A stretch of 64,000 nt of DNA, taken from assembly GCF_028869115.1 (NCBI RefSeq), contig NZ_CP079800.1, forward strand, positions 744,001-808,000, given 5' to 3'. How positions within the stretch are numbered: position 1 is the stretch's first letter; each line of letters opens with the position of its first letter. A program made the position numbers and the translations under genes. The notes below the pieces were generated by a model. That model was not told the DNA's origin. It ran no database searches and saw nothing but the letters and a program-made list of their open reading frames with translations. Shown here piece by piece: positions 37,057 to 46,080 of the stretch. Origin of the DNA: Pseudemcibacter aquimaris (lineage in GTDB: Bacteria > Pseudomonadota > Alphaproteobacteria > Sphingomonadales > Emcibacteraceae).

Positions 37057-37086
37057 ATTATCGATGAAAAGAATAATTATCGATAA
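37057..37086. promoter_or_regulatory. Candidate operator for the divergent GntR regulator
   Basis: ATTATCGAT occurs twice (37057-37065 and 37076-37084), 19 bp apart start to start. The second lies in the perfect 10-bp palindrome TTATCGATAA. The site sits between divergent gcdH and the GntR gene, where a regulator would bind. Confidence 0.5.
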
Positions 37087-37134
37087 AAAGAAAAAATGTC
37101 AATAGAATTGCGCTTTTTATAAACAGGTATTAAT

Positions 37135-37815
37135 ATGCGCATTATGAAGAATGGAAACTATAATTTAGTATCGCAAGTATATGATTTGCTTAAGAATGAT
37201 ATCCTTAATGGAAGGTATCTACCTGGTGGCAAATTGATCTTGTCAAAGCTACGGGAAAATTACCAAGTAGGAGCAAGTCCTATCAGGGAGGCACTGTCGC
37301 AGCTTTTAGCGGAAGGCTTAGTCACAACTGAAAATATGCGAGGATTTAGAGTTAGCCCTGTATCGCTCGCGCAGCTCAAGGATATTTACGAGGCTAGAGC
37401 ATGCCTTGAGCGGGTTTTAGTTGAGCTGGCTATTAAAAGAGGGGATGATGTATGGGAAGCAGGTATAGTTGCGGCGGCTCATCGCTTATTCAAATATGGT
37501 AATATTAGCCAATTGGAAGAAATTTCAATAGAAGAGTGGGAAGAGTTACATCATGAATTTCATAATGCGATTGTTAATGGGTGTGGATCTTCGATATTAT
37601 TAGAGGTACGACAATCACTCTATGAGAAAGCCACAAGATATAGAAATTTATGGTTAAAGGAAAATGTTCGCCAAGAGGATGCATTTGATTCAAACATCTC
37701 AGAGCACAAGGATATTGTTAAGGCTGTACTAGAGCGTGATCAAGAGATGGCTCAGAAAATGATATATGAACATATATTGGTTCCCGTAAAAATTATTGAA
37801 GAAAGTTTTCAATAA
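37135..37815 (+). CDS. GntR/FCD transcriptional regulator, GlaR (CsiR)-like
   Basis: A 226-residue regulator: winged helix (about 10-75, SKLRENYQVGASPIREALSQ and LVTTENMRGFRVSP) and an FCD ligand domain (about 85-220). From memory, E. coli GlaR/CsiR, a glutarate-responsive repressor, has matching stretches: ASPIREALSQLLAEGLVT, FHNAIVNGCGSS, RYRNLWL, and the C-terminal VPVKIIEESF-like end. It is divergent from gcdH and the CoA-transferase, so it likely represses glutarate degradation and is released by glutarate. The ligand is inferred. Confidence 0.85.
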   Translation: MRIMKNGNYNLVSQVYDLLKNDILNGRYLPGGKLILSKLRENYQVGASPIREALSQLLAEGLVTTENMRGFRVSPVSLAQLKDIYEARACLERVLVELAIKRGDDVWEAGIVAAAHRLFKYGNISQLEEISIEEWEELHHEFHNAIVNGCGSSILLEVRQSLYEKATRYRNLWLKENVRQEDAFDSNISEHKDIVKAVLERDQEMAQKMIYEHILVPVKIIEESFQ

Positions 37816-37890
37816 AAAAATGAATTGAAGAATTTTCTCTCTAACTTTACTTTTACGTTTTCTATTTTTTTATAACTTGATAAATTGGGC

Positions 37891-39171
37891 TTAATTTTCT
37901 TCTACGATCGGGAATTCGACCCAGAATGTGGTGCCTGTACCTAATTCTGTTTTGTAACCGATTTTACCGCCCATAGATCCAGTTAGTTTTTTACAGATAA
38001 ATAAACCAAGTCCTATACCTGTGCTGGTGATGCTGCTCGGGTCGACCCTGTCAAAAGCAGTGAAAAGCAGTTTTTCTTTATCTTGGGGGATGCCTATGCC
38101 GCTATCTTTGACATAAATTCTCATGTGGTGATTGTTGGTTTCCACACAGCCAAATTCAAAGCTACCGTTATCTTTATTATATTTAATCGCGTTAGTGATG
38201 AAATTAAGGATAATTTGATCCAGTCTGTTCTTATCGACTAATACTTTTTTCTTACATTCTTCGTTAACGGTGAAGGATATATTCTTTTGTTTTGCGAGCG
38301 GTTTTATTATCGGAATATTTTTAGAAAAGATATGATGCGGGCAAACGGGTTCAAGATTAAATTCGATTTTACCCGCTTCCATTTTCGATAAATCAAGAAT
38401 GTCTGAGATCAGGTTATTTAACTTACGCCCTGAATCAGCGATGATTTTTAATGATTCATTGCGTTTTTCTTTATCATCAGCGCCAACACCCATCTCGAGC
38501 GCTTCCGCATAGCCAATAACAGCATTCAATGGGGTGCGAATTTCATGGCTCATATTCGCAAGGAATTCTGTTTTCGATTGATTGGCGTCTTCCGCGATTT
38601 GTTTGCTTTCTCTTAATTTTTGCGCTGCGCGGCGTTGCATAATAAGGACAAGAATAACCAGCATAAGAATAATTGAAATTGCAAAAATGATCAGTATCAT
38701 TTGTTGAAATTGTAATGACTGTTTTTCAAGATTTGCTTCTCTTTGAATTCTTTCGATTTGCATGGATGCTTCGAAATTAGTCTGCAGTGTTTGCACGTCA
38801 TTTGACGTAGCATTCATTAAACTACGGGTTTTTGCAATGTGGTAATCATATAATAATTGATAGGCCTCTTGATATTTGCCTTGTGCAAATGCAATTTTCG
38901 CATCAATTTCTAAATTCATGTTAACCCAGAAAGCTTCTTCGATGCTGGGGTTTTGATTTATGATTTGGTCTATTCTCTCTCTGTATAAAACGGCTTTATC
39001 AACTTCGCCAATTTCCGGTAATACGAGTGCGCCTAATTGCAGTGACCAAATTTCAAATATCATGTCGGTGTCAGCATAAACCAATGCCTTTTCAATATAT
39101 TCCGCTGATTTCTCATATTCATTCAGTTGGCTATAATTCATCGCAATACCGTAATATGAATATAAATTCAT
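37891..39171 (-). CDS. Hybrid-less sensor histidine kinase, C-terminal part of a split TPR kinase
   Basis: A 426-residue protein: TPR-like helices (about 1-130), one membrane segment (about 152-175, MILIIFAISIILMLVILVLIM), HisKA with phospho-acceptor His in MSHEIRTPLNAVIGY, and HATPase with N box NFITNAIKYNKDNG, G1 DSGIGIPQDKEKL and G2 GIGLGLFICKKL. No signal peptide is present. Its ATG overlaps the stop of the upstream gene (ATGA), and its first residues read as a continuation of that protein's TPR array, so the two were probably once one gene. No response regulator is adjacent. Confidence 0.85.
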   Translation of the reverse strand: MNLYSYYGIAMNYSQLNEYEKSAEYIEKALVYADTDMIFEIWSLQLGALVLPEIGEVDKAVLYRERIDQIINQNPSIEEAFWVNMNLEIDAKIAFAQGKYQEAYQLLYDYHIAKTRSLMNATSNDVQTLQTNFEASMQIERIQREANLEKQSLQFQQMILIIFAISIILMLVILVLIMQRRAAQKLRESKQIAEDANQSKTEFLANMSHEIRTPLNAVIGYAEALEMGVGADDKEKRNESLKIIADSGRKLNNLISDILDLSKMEAGKIEFNLEPVCPHHIFSKNIPIIKPLAKQKNISFTVNEECKKKVLVDKNRLDQIILNFITNAIKYNKDNGSFEFGCVETNNHHMRIYVKDSGIGIPQDKEKLLFTAFDRVDPSSITSTGIGLGLFICKKLTGSMGGKIGYKTELGTGTTFWVEFPIVEEN

Positions 39172-40004
39172 ATTTCCTGACCGCTTTGGATATAAAAATC
39201 AGAAAGAATTGTTAAATAATCTCTTGAAAGCGCAAATAGTTCCTCATCCTGTAACGCAATACCGATGTTATAAATAAGGGTTGCGATATCGGTGGGGATT
39301 TGATGGTTACGGATAATATTTAAGCTTTCGATCGCGGCCAAAATTGAATTTTTGGGATCGCGCAGTTCCGCATATATATATGTTAATGCATTATAATGAT
39401 GTAACTCTAATCTGTGTTGAAACGGTGTAAGGTGAACAAGTTCTTTTGCTTTTTCTGCATAAAGCAAAGCGCTATATTCTTCACCGATCAAAGGAGCGAG
39501 GCCCATTAACGCCTGATATGCGATTACCATTGAAAGAGTGTCTTCTTCCGCCTCTGCTTCTTCTAGATGTATTTCAATTTCTGCAAACGCATTACTATAG
39601 TTTCCATCTAGGCTAATGCTGTAGAGTTTTAAAATGTGTGCAACCCTGATGTAGGTAGCATGATTTTGCAGTGACGCCTTTTCAAGTAGCATTTCGGCGT
39701 ATTTGGTTAATTTTTCTTGGATTTCAAGGTTGAAATAAAATTCTGCTACACTGAAAATTCTTTCTAAATCTTCCGGGGTATTATCGCCAAGTATATTTGC
39801 TTCGTCATTCTCTATGCTATGGATAAGATCGTATTCAAGCAGTTCTTGAACATCTGTAATAAATTCATTTGCAAGTTGAACTGTTTCGGGGTCAGGGGCT
39901 TTTGTTTCTTGTGCGATACTGTGTGTATAAATGAAAAACAAGATAAACCACGTCACTAAAGTTATAGCAACTTTTAAGGGGTTAACTTGGACACATAATT
40001 TCAT
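39168..40004 (-). CDS. Secreted TPR-like protein, N-terminal part of a split sensor kinase
   Basis: A 278-residue protein with an N-terminal hydrophobic signal (about 10-30, VAITLVTWFILFFIYTHSIAQ) followed by helical TPR-like repeats (for example FYFNLEIQEKLTKYAEMLLEKA and IATLIYNIGIALQDEE). It has no kinase domain. It overlaps the downstream kinase gene by 4 bp in a different frame. Together they make the usual layout of a periplasmic TPR sensor followed by a membrane anchor and kinase. It may be half of a frameshifted gene or a separate translationally coupled sensor subunit. Confidence 0.7.
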   Translation of the reverse strand: MKLCVQVNPLKVAITLVTWFILFFIYTHSIAQETKAPDPETVQLANEFITDVQELLEYDLIHSIENDEANILGDNTPEDLERIFSVAEFYFNLEIQEKLTKYAEMLLEKASLQNHATYIRVAHILKLYSISLDGNYSNAFAEIEIHLEEAEAEEDTLSMVIAYQALMGLAPLIGEEYSALLYAEKAKELVHLTPFQHRLELHHYNALTYIYAELRDPKNSILAAIESLNIIRNHQIPTDIATLIYNIGIALQDEELFALSRDYLTILSDFYIQSGQEI

Positions 40005-40537
40005 TTACAACTCTATACTATATGCTGTTACCCCAATATTGTTCCTTTATGTTGTGGTGATACCTACTAACACACTTTATAATTAATATTGATAATTGGT
40101 TAATATTCCCTAAACCGTTCTTCGTTGTGGAAGAGTTTTTGTAAATTCGAATATATTGAGAAAAATGTCATCGAAATTGATATTTTTCATTCATTTATTG
40201 AGAGAAAATATCTCTAAAATTTACACATGAATATTTGAAATCTATTGAGCAATTTTTAATCCAAAATTGTCAATTTTTTACCCGTCATAAATTGCTTTTC
40301 AGAGTTAATTTGGCAAAAAAATGTTCCAAAAATGATGTTTAAAATAATTTTTGAAAAAATCGTAAGTAACTGAAAAAATAAATATATTTAATATTCATCT
40401 TTATGGGGGGAATAACGCAAAAGAAAATTATTAATCAGTTTAATAAATTTTTAATATATCTGGGATAAAGTAATAATTACAGTAAGTTATAGTGTTCAGT
40501 CATTGGGGGCAACCTAATTTATAGTAAAAGGTACCCG
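40005..40537. other. 533-bp AT-rich intergenic region
   Basis: This lies between the divergent split kinase and the chemoreceptor. It is very AT-rich with many A and T tracts. I see no convincing ORF, RNA gene, repeat or riboswitch. It presumably holds both promoters. Confidence 0.5.
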
Positions 40538-42766
40538 ATGATAGTAAATGTAAAAAATGCCTCTCTGGCGATCAAAATTCCAGTTTCAGCAATCATAATT
40601 GTCCTGATCACAGCCCTGATCGTGACCGTAACATCCTATAATTCAGCAAAGAACGAAGTTAATGCGCAAGCAGAGAGTAAACTGGTTGCTGTATTGGACG
40701 GTAGGACGTCTGAATTACGATCATATTTAAGCGCAATTCAGGAAGATTTATTGCTGGTTTCTTCAAATTTGAACACGATATCCGCTGTTCAGGATTTTTC
40801 CTCTACTTGGATGGAATTGGGGATGGGGGCATCAAGCACAGTACGGGATTTATACTTAACATCACAATTATCTGATCTTTATGATGCGGGTGATGATTCA
40901 ACATATACAGCTGCACATGTAAAATATCATCCTTGGTTTCATGAATTGCAGCAAAATCGTGGTTATTACGATGTGTTTTTGTTCAATATTAATGGTGATC
41001 TAATTTATTCAGTTTTTAAAGAAGCTGACTATGGAACCAATATGAACACAGGTGAATGGAAAGACACTGACCTTGCTAATGTTTTTAAGGCTTCAAGAAA
41101 TGCTGCTGAAAAAGCAGTTTCTTTTTATGATTTTAGGCCATATGCCCCAAGTGCGAATGCGCCAGCGAGTTTTATTTCAACACCGATATTTGATTTGATG
41201 GGCAACCGTATTGGTGTGCTTGCTTTTCAAATGCCAATAGCACGAATTAATGAAATTATGCAGAAATCATCTGGAATGGGAACATCTGGTGAAAGTTACA
41301 TTGTTGGCGATGATTATTTGATGCGCTCTGATAGTCGTTTCTTAAACGAAGGTGAAACCTCAATTCTTAAAACGCGTGTTGATGGCGTGACCGCACAAAA
41401 TGCCATTGGCGGACAATCAGGTATTGAAATTGTAGAGGATTACCGTGGCATCAATGTGTTATCGGCTTATCAAGGGATTGATTTTAACGGTGTCAAATGG
41501 GCGTTGCTCGCTGAAATTGACGAAGAAGAAGTCAACGCACCAGTAGTAAGCATGAGAAACACAATGATCATGATTGCAATCGGCCTGACAATTATATTGG
41601 GTGGTGTTGCATATTATGGTTCAGTAACAATCACAAAGCCAATCGTCGCGCTTGTTAACGTTATGGATGTGTTATCAAATGAAAACCGAACAGATGTAGA
41701 GGTGCCATCACGTCAACGTCAAGATGAATTGGGTAATATTGGGCGTGCTGTCGAAACATTTCGTTTGAGCATGATAGAAGGTGAAAGATTACGTGAAGAA
41801 GCGCGTGTCGCCGAAGAAGCTGAACGTGAGAGAGAGCAGCTAGAGAAAGAGGCTATTGCTGAACAAGAAAGACAGAAAGCCGAAAGAGAACGTGAAGAAG
41901 CCGCAGCCGTTGAAGCAAGGGCAAATGCGTTAGCGGATTTAGTTAGCACGTTCAATTCTGAAGTTACGGCAATGATCCAGAGCGTTACTTCCGGAACCAC
42001 AGAACTAGAGGCAACAGCACAGGCAATGACATCGGTCGCGGATGATGCGGGAGTTAAATCTTCAGCAGTTGCCGCTGCTGCAGAAGAGGCGTCAGCAAAT
42101 GTACAGACAGTTGCAACAGCCACTGAAGAAATGAGTGCCTCTGTTAATGAAATTAGTCAACAAATGTTGCGTTCGAATGAGGCGACACAAGAAGTATCCA
42201 AGAAAACGGATATGACAACCAAAATTATGGAAGATTTATCGAGTTCTTCGCAATCCATTAATGATATTATTAACTTGATTAATGATATTGCTGAACAAAC
42301 GAACCTGTTGGCATTGAATGCGACTATTGAAGCGGCTCGTGCTGGCGATGCTGGTAAAGGTTTCGCCGTTGTCGCATCAGAAGTGAAATCATTAGCTGGA
42401 CAAACAGCAGGGGCCACAAATCAGATTAGTGAGCAAATTAGAGACATTCAAGTAAAGGTCAAAGACGCTACTGATGCCATGTCAGAGATTTCCTCATCAG
42501 TTAGTTTAATGGCGAACATGACGTCTTCTGTTGCTTCCGCCGTTGAAGAACAACAGGCCGTTACAAATGAAATATCAAGAAATGTTCAAGAAGCATCTAA
42601 AGGCACAGAAGATGTTAGTCAGAATATCAGCGGCGTGGCTGCTGGTGCTTCTGAAACGGCCTCTGCTGCTTCGCAAGTCATGAGCACTTCAAAAGATATA
42701 GCTCATCAAACAGTAACACTAAAAACCACGATTGATACATTTATTGCCGGAGTAAACAAAATATAG
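40538..42766 (+). CDS. Methyl-accepting chemotaxis protein
   Basis: A 742-residue chemoreceptor: first membrane helix about 13-31, a periplasmic Cache-like sensor (about 35-335, with [20 protein letters not shown] and [16 protein letters not shown]), second membrane helix about 345-365, HAMP ([16 protein letters not shown] to about 415), a long Glu/Arg-rich coiled coil, and a C-terminal signalling domain with hairpin tip [28 protein letters not shown]. No C-terminal NWETF-type CheR tether is present. The likely ligand is a small organic acid or amino acid, inferred from the Cache type. Confidence 0.92.
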   Translation: MIVNVKNASLAIKIPVSAIIIVLITALIVTVTSYNSAKNEVNAQAESKLVAVLDGRTSELRSYLSAIQEDLLLVSSNLNTISAVQDFSSTWMELGMGASSTVRDLYLTSQLSDLYDAGDDSTYTAAHVKYHPWFHELQQNRGYYDVFLFNINGDLIYSVFKEADYGTNMNTGEWKDTDLANVFKASRNAAEKAVSFYDFRPYAPSANAPASFISTPIFDLMGNRIGVLAFQMPIARINEIMQKSSGMGTSGESYIVGDDYLMRSDSRFLNEGETSILKTRVDGVTAQNAIGGQSGIEIVEDYRGINVLSAYQGIDFNGVKWALLAEIDEEEVNAPVVSMRNTMIMIAIGLTIILGGVAYYGSVTITKPIVALVNVMDVLSNENRTDVEVPSRQRQDELGNIGRAVETFRLSMIEGERLREEARVAEEAEREREQLEKEAIAEQERQKAEREREEAAAVEARANALADLVSTFNSEVTAMIQSVTSGTTELEATAQAMTSVADDAGVKSSAVAAAAEEASANVQTVATATEEMSASVNEISQQMLRSNEATQEVSKKTDMTTKIMEDLSSSSQSINDIINLINDIAEQTNLLALNATIEAARAGDAGKGFAVVASEVKSLAGQTAGATNQISEQIRDIQVKVKDATDAMSEISSSVSLMANMTSSVASAVEEQQAVTNEISRNVQEASKGTEDVSQNISGVAAGASETASAASQVMSTSKDIAHQTVTLKTTIDTFIAGVNKI

Positions 42767-42822
42767 ATGGAGTGATTTTTATTGGGGTGGAGTAATTGAA
42801 ATTTAAGAGTAAAGGAGTTTGC

Positions 42823-43506
42823 ATGTCTAGGTTTCTAAAAATATCGTCTACGGTGATGATGCTGATTATGATGGGGGAAACAGCAATTGCGCAAATGTCT
42901 GACTTTACAGTTTCTGGGAATATAAGTGGTATAAGTGATTACCGTTTTAGGGGGGTATCATTAACAAGTAAGGATCCAGCGGTTCAGGGCACATTGAATT
43001 TACAACATAGTTCTGGGTTTTATGTAACCGTTTGGGGATCAAATATATCTGATTTTAACGGCGCCAATACAGAAGTGGATGTAATGGCTGGGTATGTTTT
43101 CGATGCAGGAAATGACGTTTCTTTTAATTTGGGTGTAATGGAATACATTTATCCAGGTGGTACAGGAACTAATTATTTTGAAGCGTATGGGTTTGCAACT
43201 TTCCCAGTGGCCGTGGGAAGTTTAACGGTGGGTATTAATTATACGCCAAGTCAGAATAATATCGGAAGTCAGGATAATACTTATCTTTCTGCCAGTTATT
43301 CCATGCCGATACTTGATACCGGTTTAACCGGAAGCGCATATTTCGCATACGAGGATGGTGCGTTTGGTACAAATAAAACCGATTGGTCACTAGGTTTGTC
43401 ATATGATATTGACCAAATTACCATTGGTGCAAAATATATCGATACTAATCTGGGCAGTGGAGCAGGTAGTGCAACCGGTTTAGGGTATATTACGCTTAAC
43501 TTTTAA
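42823..43506 (+). CDS. TorF-family putative outer-membrane porin
   Basis: A 227-residue secreted beta-barrel-type protein. The ATG at 42823, behind AAAGGAG, gives a signal peptide ending near ETAIAQ. The mature part has alternating hydrophobic strands and the pattern FTVSGNISGISDYRFRGVSLTSKDPAVQG, typical of the TorF/TIGR02001 family, ending LGYITLNF with a terminal aromatic as in outer-membrane barrels. It is 56 bp after the chemoreceptor gene and may share its transcript. Confidence 0.82.
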   Translation: MSRFLKISSTVMMLIMMGETAIAQMSDFTVSGNISGISDYRFRGVSLTSKDPAVQGTLNLQHSSGFYVTVWGSNISDFNGANTEVDVMAGYVFDAGNDVSFNLGVMEYIYPGGTGTNYFEAYGFATFPVAVGSLTVGINYTPSQNNIGSQDNTYLSASYSMPILDTGLTGSAYFAYEDGAFGTNKTDWSLGLSYDIDQITIGAKYIDTNLGSGAGSATGLGYITLNF

Positions 43507-43530
43507 ATAATCATCATAATGAAACAATTT

Positions 43531-43565
43531 AATGCGTGCTTTAATTTTTTGAAGCGCGCATTATT
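43531..43565 (+). terminator. Terminator-like hairpin after the porin gene
   Basis: AATGCGTGCTT (43531-43541) pairs with AAGCGCGCATT (43552-43562, one G-U pair) around a T-rich loop; only a short ATTT follows. Confidence 0.6.
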
Positions 43566-43696
43566 TGTGTTAGATAGAATAACAAGAAATTAAATGTTTA
43601 AAATATTTGCAATCAATCATGCAGGGGTTAAACTGTATATTGTATAAAATCATAAAGGCGTGGAAAAAATGGCGTCAAATATAAAAGGGGAAGATA

Positions 43697-45067
43697 ATGC
43701 AATCTCAATCATCAACACCAAGGTGGTCGTCTGAATACGCCTTTGTACTTGCGGCTGTGGGGGCTGCAGTGGGGCTTGGAAATATATGGCGTTTTCCGTA
43801 TCTGGCGGGACAATCAGGCGGCGGCGCTTTTGTAATCGTTTATCTATTATTTGTAATCGCACTTGGTATTCCGCTTGTGATGGGGGAACTTGCTCTTGGG
43901 AGGCAGGGCGGCAAAAGCCCCGTTGCCACGATGGAAGATCTTCAGAAAAAAGGACATCATCCTTTTTGGAAATCAATTGGTTGGGTCAGTGTTTGTCTGC
44001 CGCTCGTAACCATGGGCTTTTATACGGTTGTTACAGGCTGGATCCTTGATTTTATTGTTCGCACCTTGATGGGGTCTTTCAATAATATCAATGCCGATCA
44101 ATCAACCGAATATTTTTCTGTTTTGCAAAATAGCTGGGCATATATGTTAAGCCTTAATACTGGTTTCATGATCATTCTTGGTATCGTTGTGGCGCTTGGT
44201 GTTAAAAAAGGGCTTGAAACAACAGTTCGTATTATGATGCCGGCTTTGTTTGCTATTCTTGTTCTGATGGCGATTTACTCGCTGGCAACCGGTGATGCGG
44301 GGGCTGCGCTTACATTTTTGTTTGAACCAGATTTTTCAAAAATTACTTTCAGGGTTTTGATTGATGCATTGGGCCAGGCGCTATTTTCTCTGGCGATTGG
44401 TGCTGGTGCACTTATTACGTATGGTGCCTATTTACCGCAGGATGTGAATATTCCAAAAACTGCGAAGGTTATCGCTGTTTCCGATACGCTTGTTGCGATT
44501 TTCGCTGGCTTGGCTATTTTCCCGATTGTATTTCAATATGGTCTTGAACCAAGCGAGGGCGCAGGGCTGATCTTTGTCTCACTGCCAATCGCATTTGGTC
44601 AGATGACAGGCGGTATTATCATTGGTTCGCTGTTTTTCATTTTGCTTATTTTTGCATCATTTACATCCGGTATTAGTATGATTGAACCGATTGTATCTGT
44701 GCTAGAAGGAAAAGGATTATCACGTAAAAAAGGCGTGATCTTGGTCAGCAGTTTTTGTTGGTTCCTAAGTATGCTGGCGGCACTATCATTTAATATTCTT
44801 CAGGACGAACGCCCGCTAGGTTTTATTCCGTTCCTCGCGGAAATGAATATCTTTGATACTCTGAATTTCTTGGTGTCGGCTATTATCTTGCCGTTTAACG
44901 CAATGATTATTGCTATCTTTATCGGATGGTTATTGTCGCGTAAAACGCTGCTTGAACAGTTCGGTTATAAAGAAACAGACATGGGTTGGAAGCTATGGTC
45001 ATTTTCCATGAAGCTTCTCTCACCCATTGCCTGTGCCTTTATTTTATTGAATGTGTTCTTTGCTTAA
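43697..45067 (+). CDS. Sodium:neurotransmitter symporter (NSS) family transporter
   Basis: A 456-residue LeuT-fold transporter with YAFVLAAVGAAVGLGNIWRFPY, GGGAFVIVYLLFVIALGIP, YLPQDVNIPKTAKVIAVSDT and about 11 to 12 membrane helices. RBS AGGGGAAG is 6 bases upstream. It would import an amino acid with sodium. It is convergent with the nitrilase gene with no gap, and is a second NSS gene besides the one at 26885. Confidence 0.92.
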   Translation: MQSQSSTPRWSSEYAFVLAAVGAAVGLGNIWRFPYLAGQSGGGAFVIVYLLFVIALGIPLVMGELALGRQGGKSPVATMEDLQKKGHHPFWKSIGWVSVCLPLVTMGFYTVVTGWILDFIVRTLMGSFNNINADQSTEYFSVLQNSWAYMLSLNTGFMIILGIVVALGVKKGLETTVRIMMPALFAILVLMAIYSLATGDAGAALTFLFEPDFSKITFRVLIDALGQALFSLAIGAGALITYGAYLPQDVNIPKTAKVIAVSDTLVAIFAGLAIFPIVFQYGLEPSEGAGLIFVSLPIAFGQMTGGIIIGSLFFILLIFASFTSGISMIEPIVSVLEGKGLSRKKGVILVSSFCWFLSMLAALSFNILQDERPLGFIPFLAEMNIFDTLNFLVSAIILPFNAMIIAIFIGWLLSRKTLLEQFGYKETDMGWKLWSFSMKLLSPIACAFILLNVFFA

Positions 45068-45856
45068 TTAATCATGCACATAGCGTGGATATGTGCTTTT
45101 GGCTTCCTTCGCGTCGTCAAGATCAATTTCCACGCTAGCAAAGGGGTTATCCGGATCGGTGGTGGCAAGCACATCACCCTCTGGTGATACAATCCAACTG
45201 AGGCCGCCAATATTGGCTGCTTTATAACCTTCCGGTGTATAGCTATTTGAAGACAGGCAAAATGCGCCTGAAACGACGGCAGCAGCTTGTCCACCCGCAA
45301 GCCATTTTTCTGTTGATCCATGCGGCGTTGCACGCGGAACACAAAGCAAATCAACTTTATGTTTTCCATATTCACGTGAATGTTCAAAGAACCACATTTC
45401 AGTACAAATTTGTACTCCCAAAATCATTCCGTTTGCGCGGGCAGGGTTAAAAATACCATCGCCGCGGTCGTACCAATTGGCTTCCCAATATCCGCCCTCA
45501 TTGGGTAGGTTCCATTTTGCATGGAAATTTTGGTCTTTGTTTTCAGGTGTCCAGATGTATGCCTGATTTTGATGACGGCCATCGGCTTCTAACGTTGGGC
45601 GTGTCCCCATAACTGCTGGCGCACCAAGTTCATTAAACTTTGCAATTTCAGCATCATGCGCATTAATGGCTTCTTGCCATTTTGCAGGATCACAATCATG
45701 TTTTGTCGCAAGCCAATCGAAGAAACACATTTCCGGCAAAAGAAGGAAATCCGTTTTATTCTCTTTTACGTGCTTTGCTAAGTCGATCATATTTTGTGCG
45801 CGGACATCTGCTCTGTTATCCAATTGCACAACGGTGACAGTTTTTTTGTTGCTCAT
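45068..45856 (-). CDS. Carbon-nitrogen hydrolase (nitrilase superfamily)
   Basis: A 262-residue nitrilase-fold amidase. The Glu-Lys-Cys triad is visible: Glu in DFLLLPEMCFFDW, Lys in FHAKWNLPNEGGYW, and Cys in LGVQICTEMWFFEH. It would hydrolyse a carbon-nitrogen amide bond; the substrate is unknown. The start ATG is behind GGGAGTG. The tail-to-tail NSS transporter could supply a substrate, but the genes are convergent. Confidence 0.9.
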   Translation of the reverse strand: MSNKKTVTVVQLDNRADVRAQNMIDLAKHVKENKTDFLLLPEMCFFDWLATKHDCDPAKWQEAINAHDAEIAKFNELGAPAVMGTRPTLEADGRHQNQAYIWTPENKDQNFHAKWNLPNEGGYWEANWYDRGDGIFNPARANGMILGVQICTEMWFFEHSREYGKHKVDLLCVPRATPHGSTEKWLAGGQAAAVVSGAFCLSSNSYTPEGYKAANIGGLSWIVSPEGDVLATTDPDNPFASVEIDLDDAKEAKSTYPRYVHD

Positions 45857-46080
45857 TAATCACTCCCGTATTTTAAATTTATGCATACTCTATCTTTAAG
45901 AAAAAATAATACAACCTGAATTATAAAGAGGTGATAGGTAGTTAGTTAAATCATGTATAAAAAATAAATATTAACATATTAAATAATCTTTATTAATCAA
46001 TGGCTTATGTGACTTTTTTCTTGAATTGTTATAATGTTGCGTGTACATAGTTTTCGGGGATATTTTTTGACGAGTGCATA

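Noticed and set aside
40400-40537. Cyclic-di-GMP riboswitch in the chemoreceptor leader
   Set aside because: The G-rich patch near 40505 has no recognisable GEMM core or paired helices.
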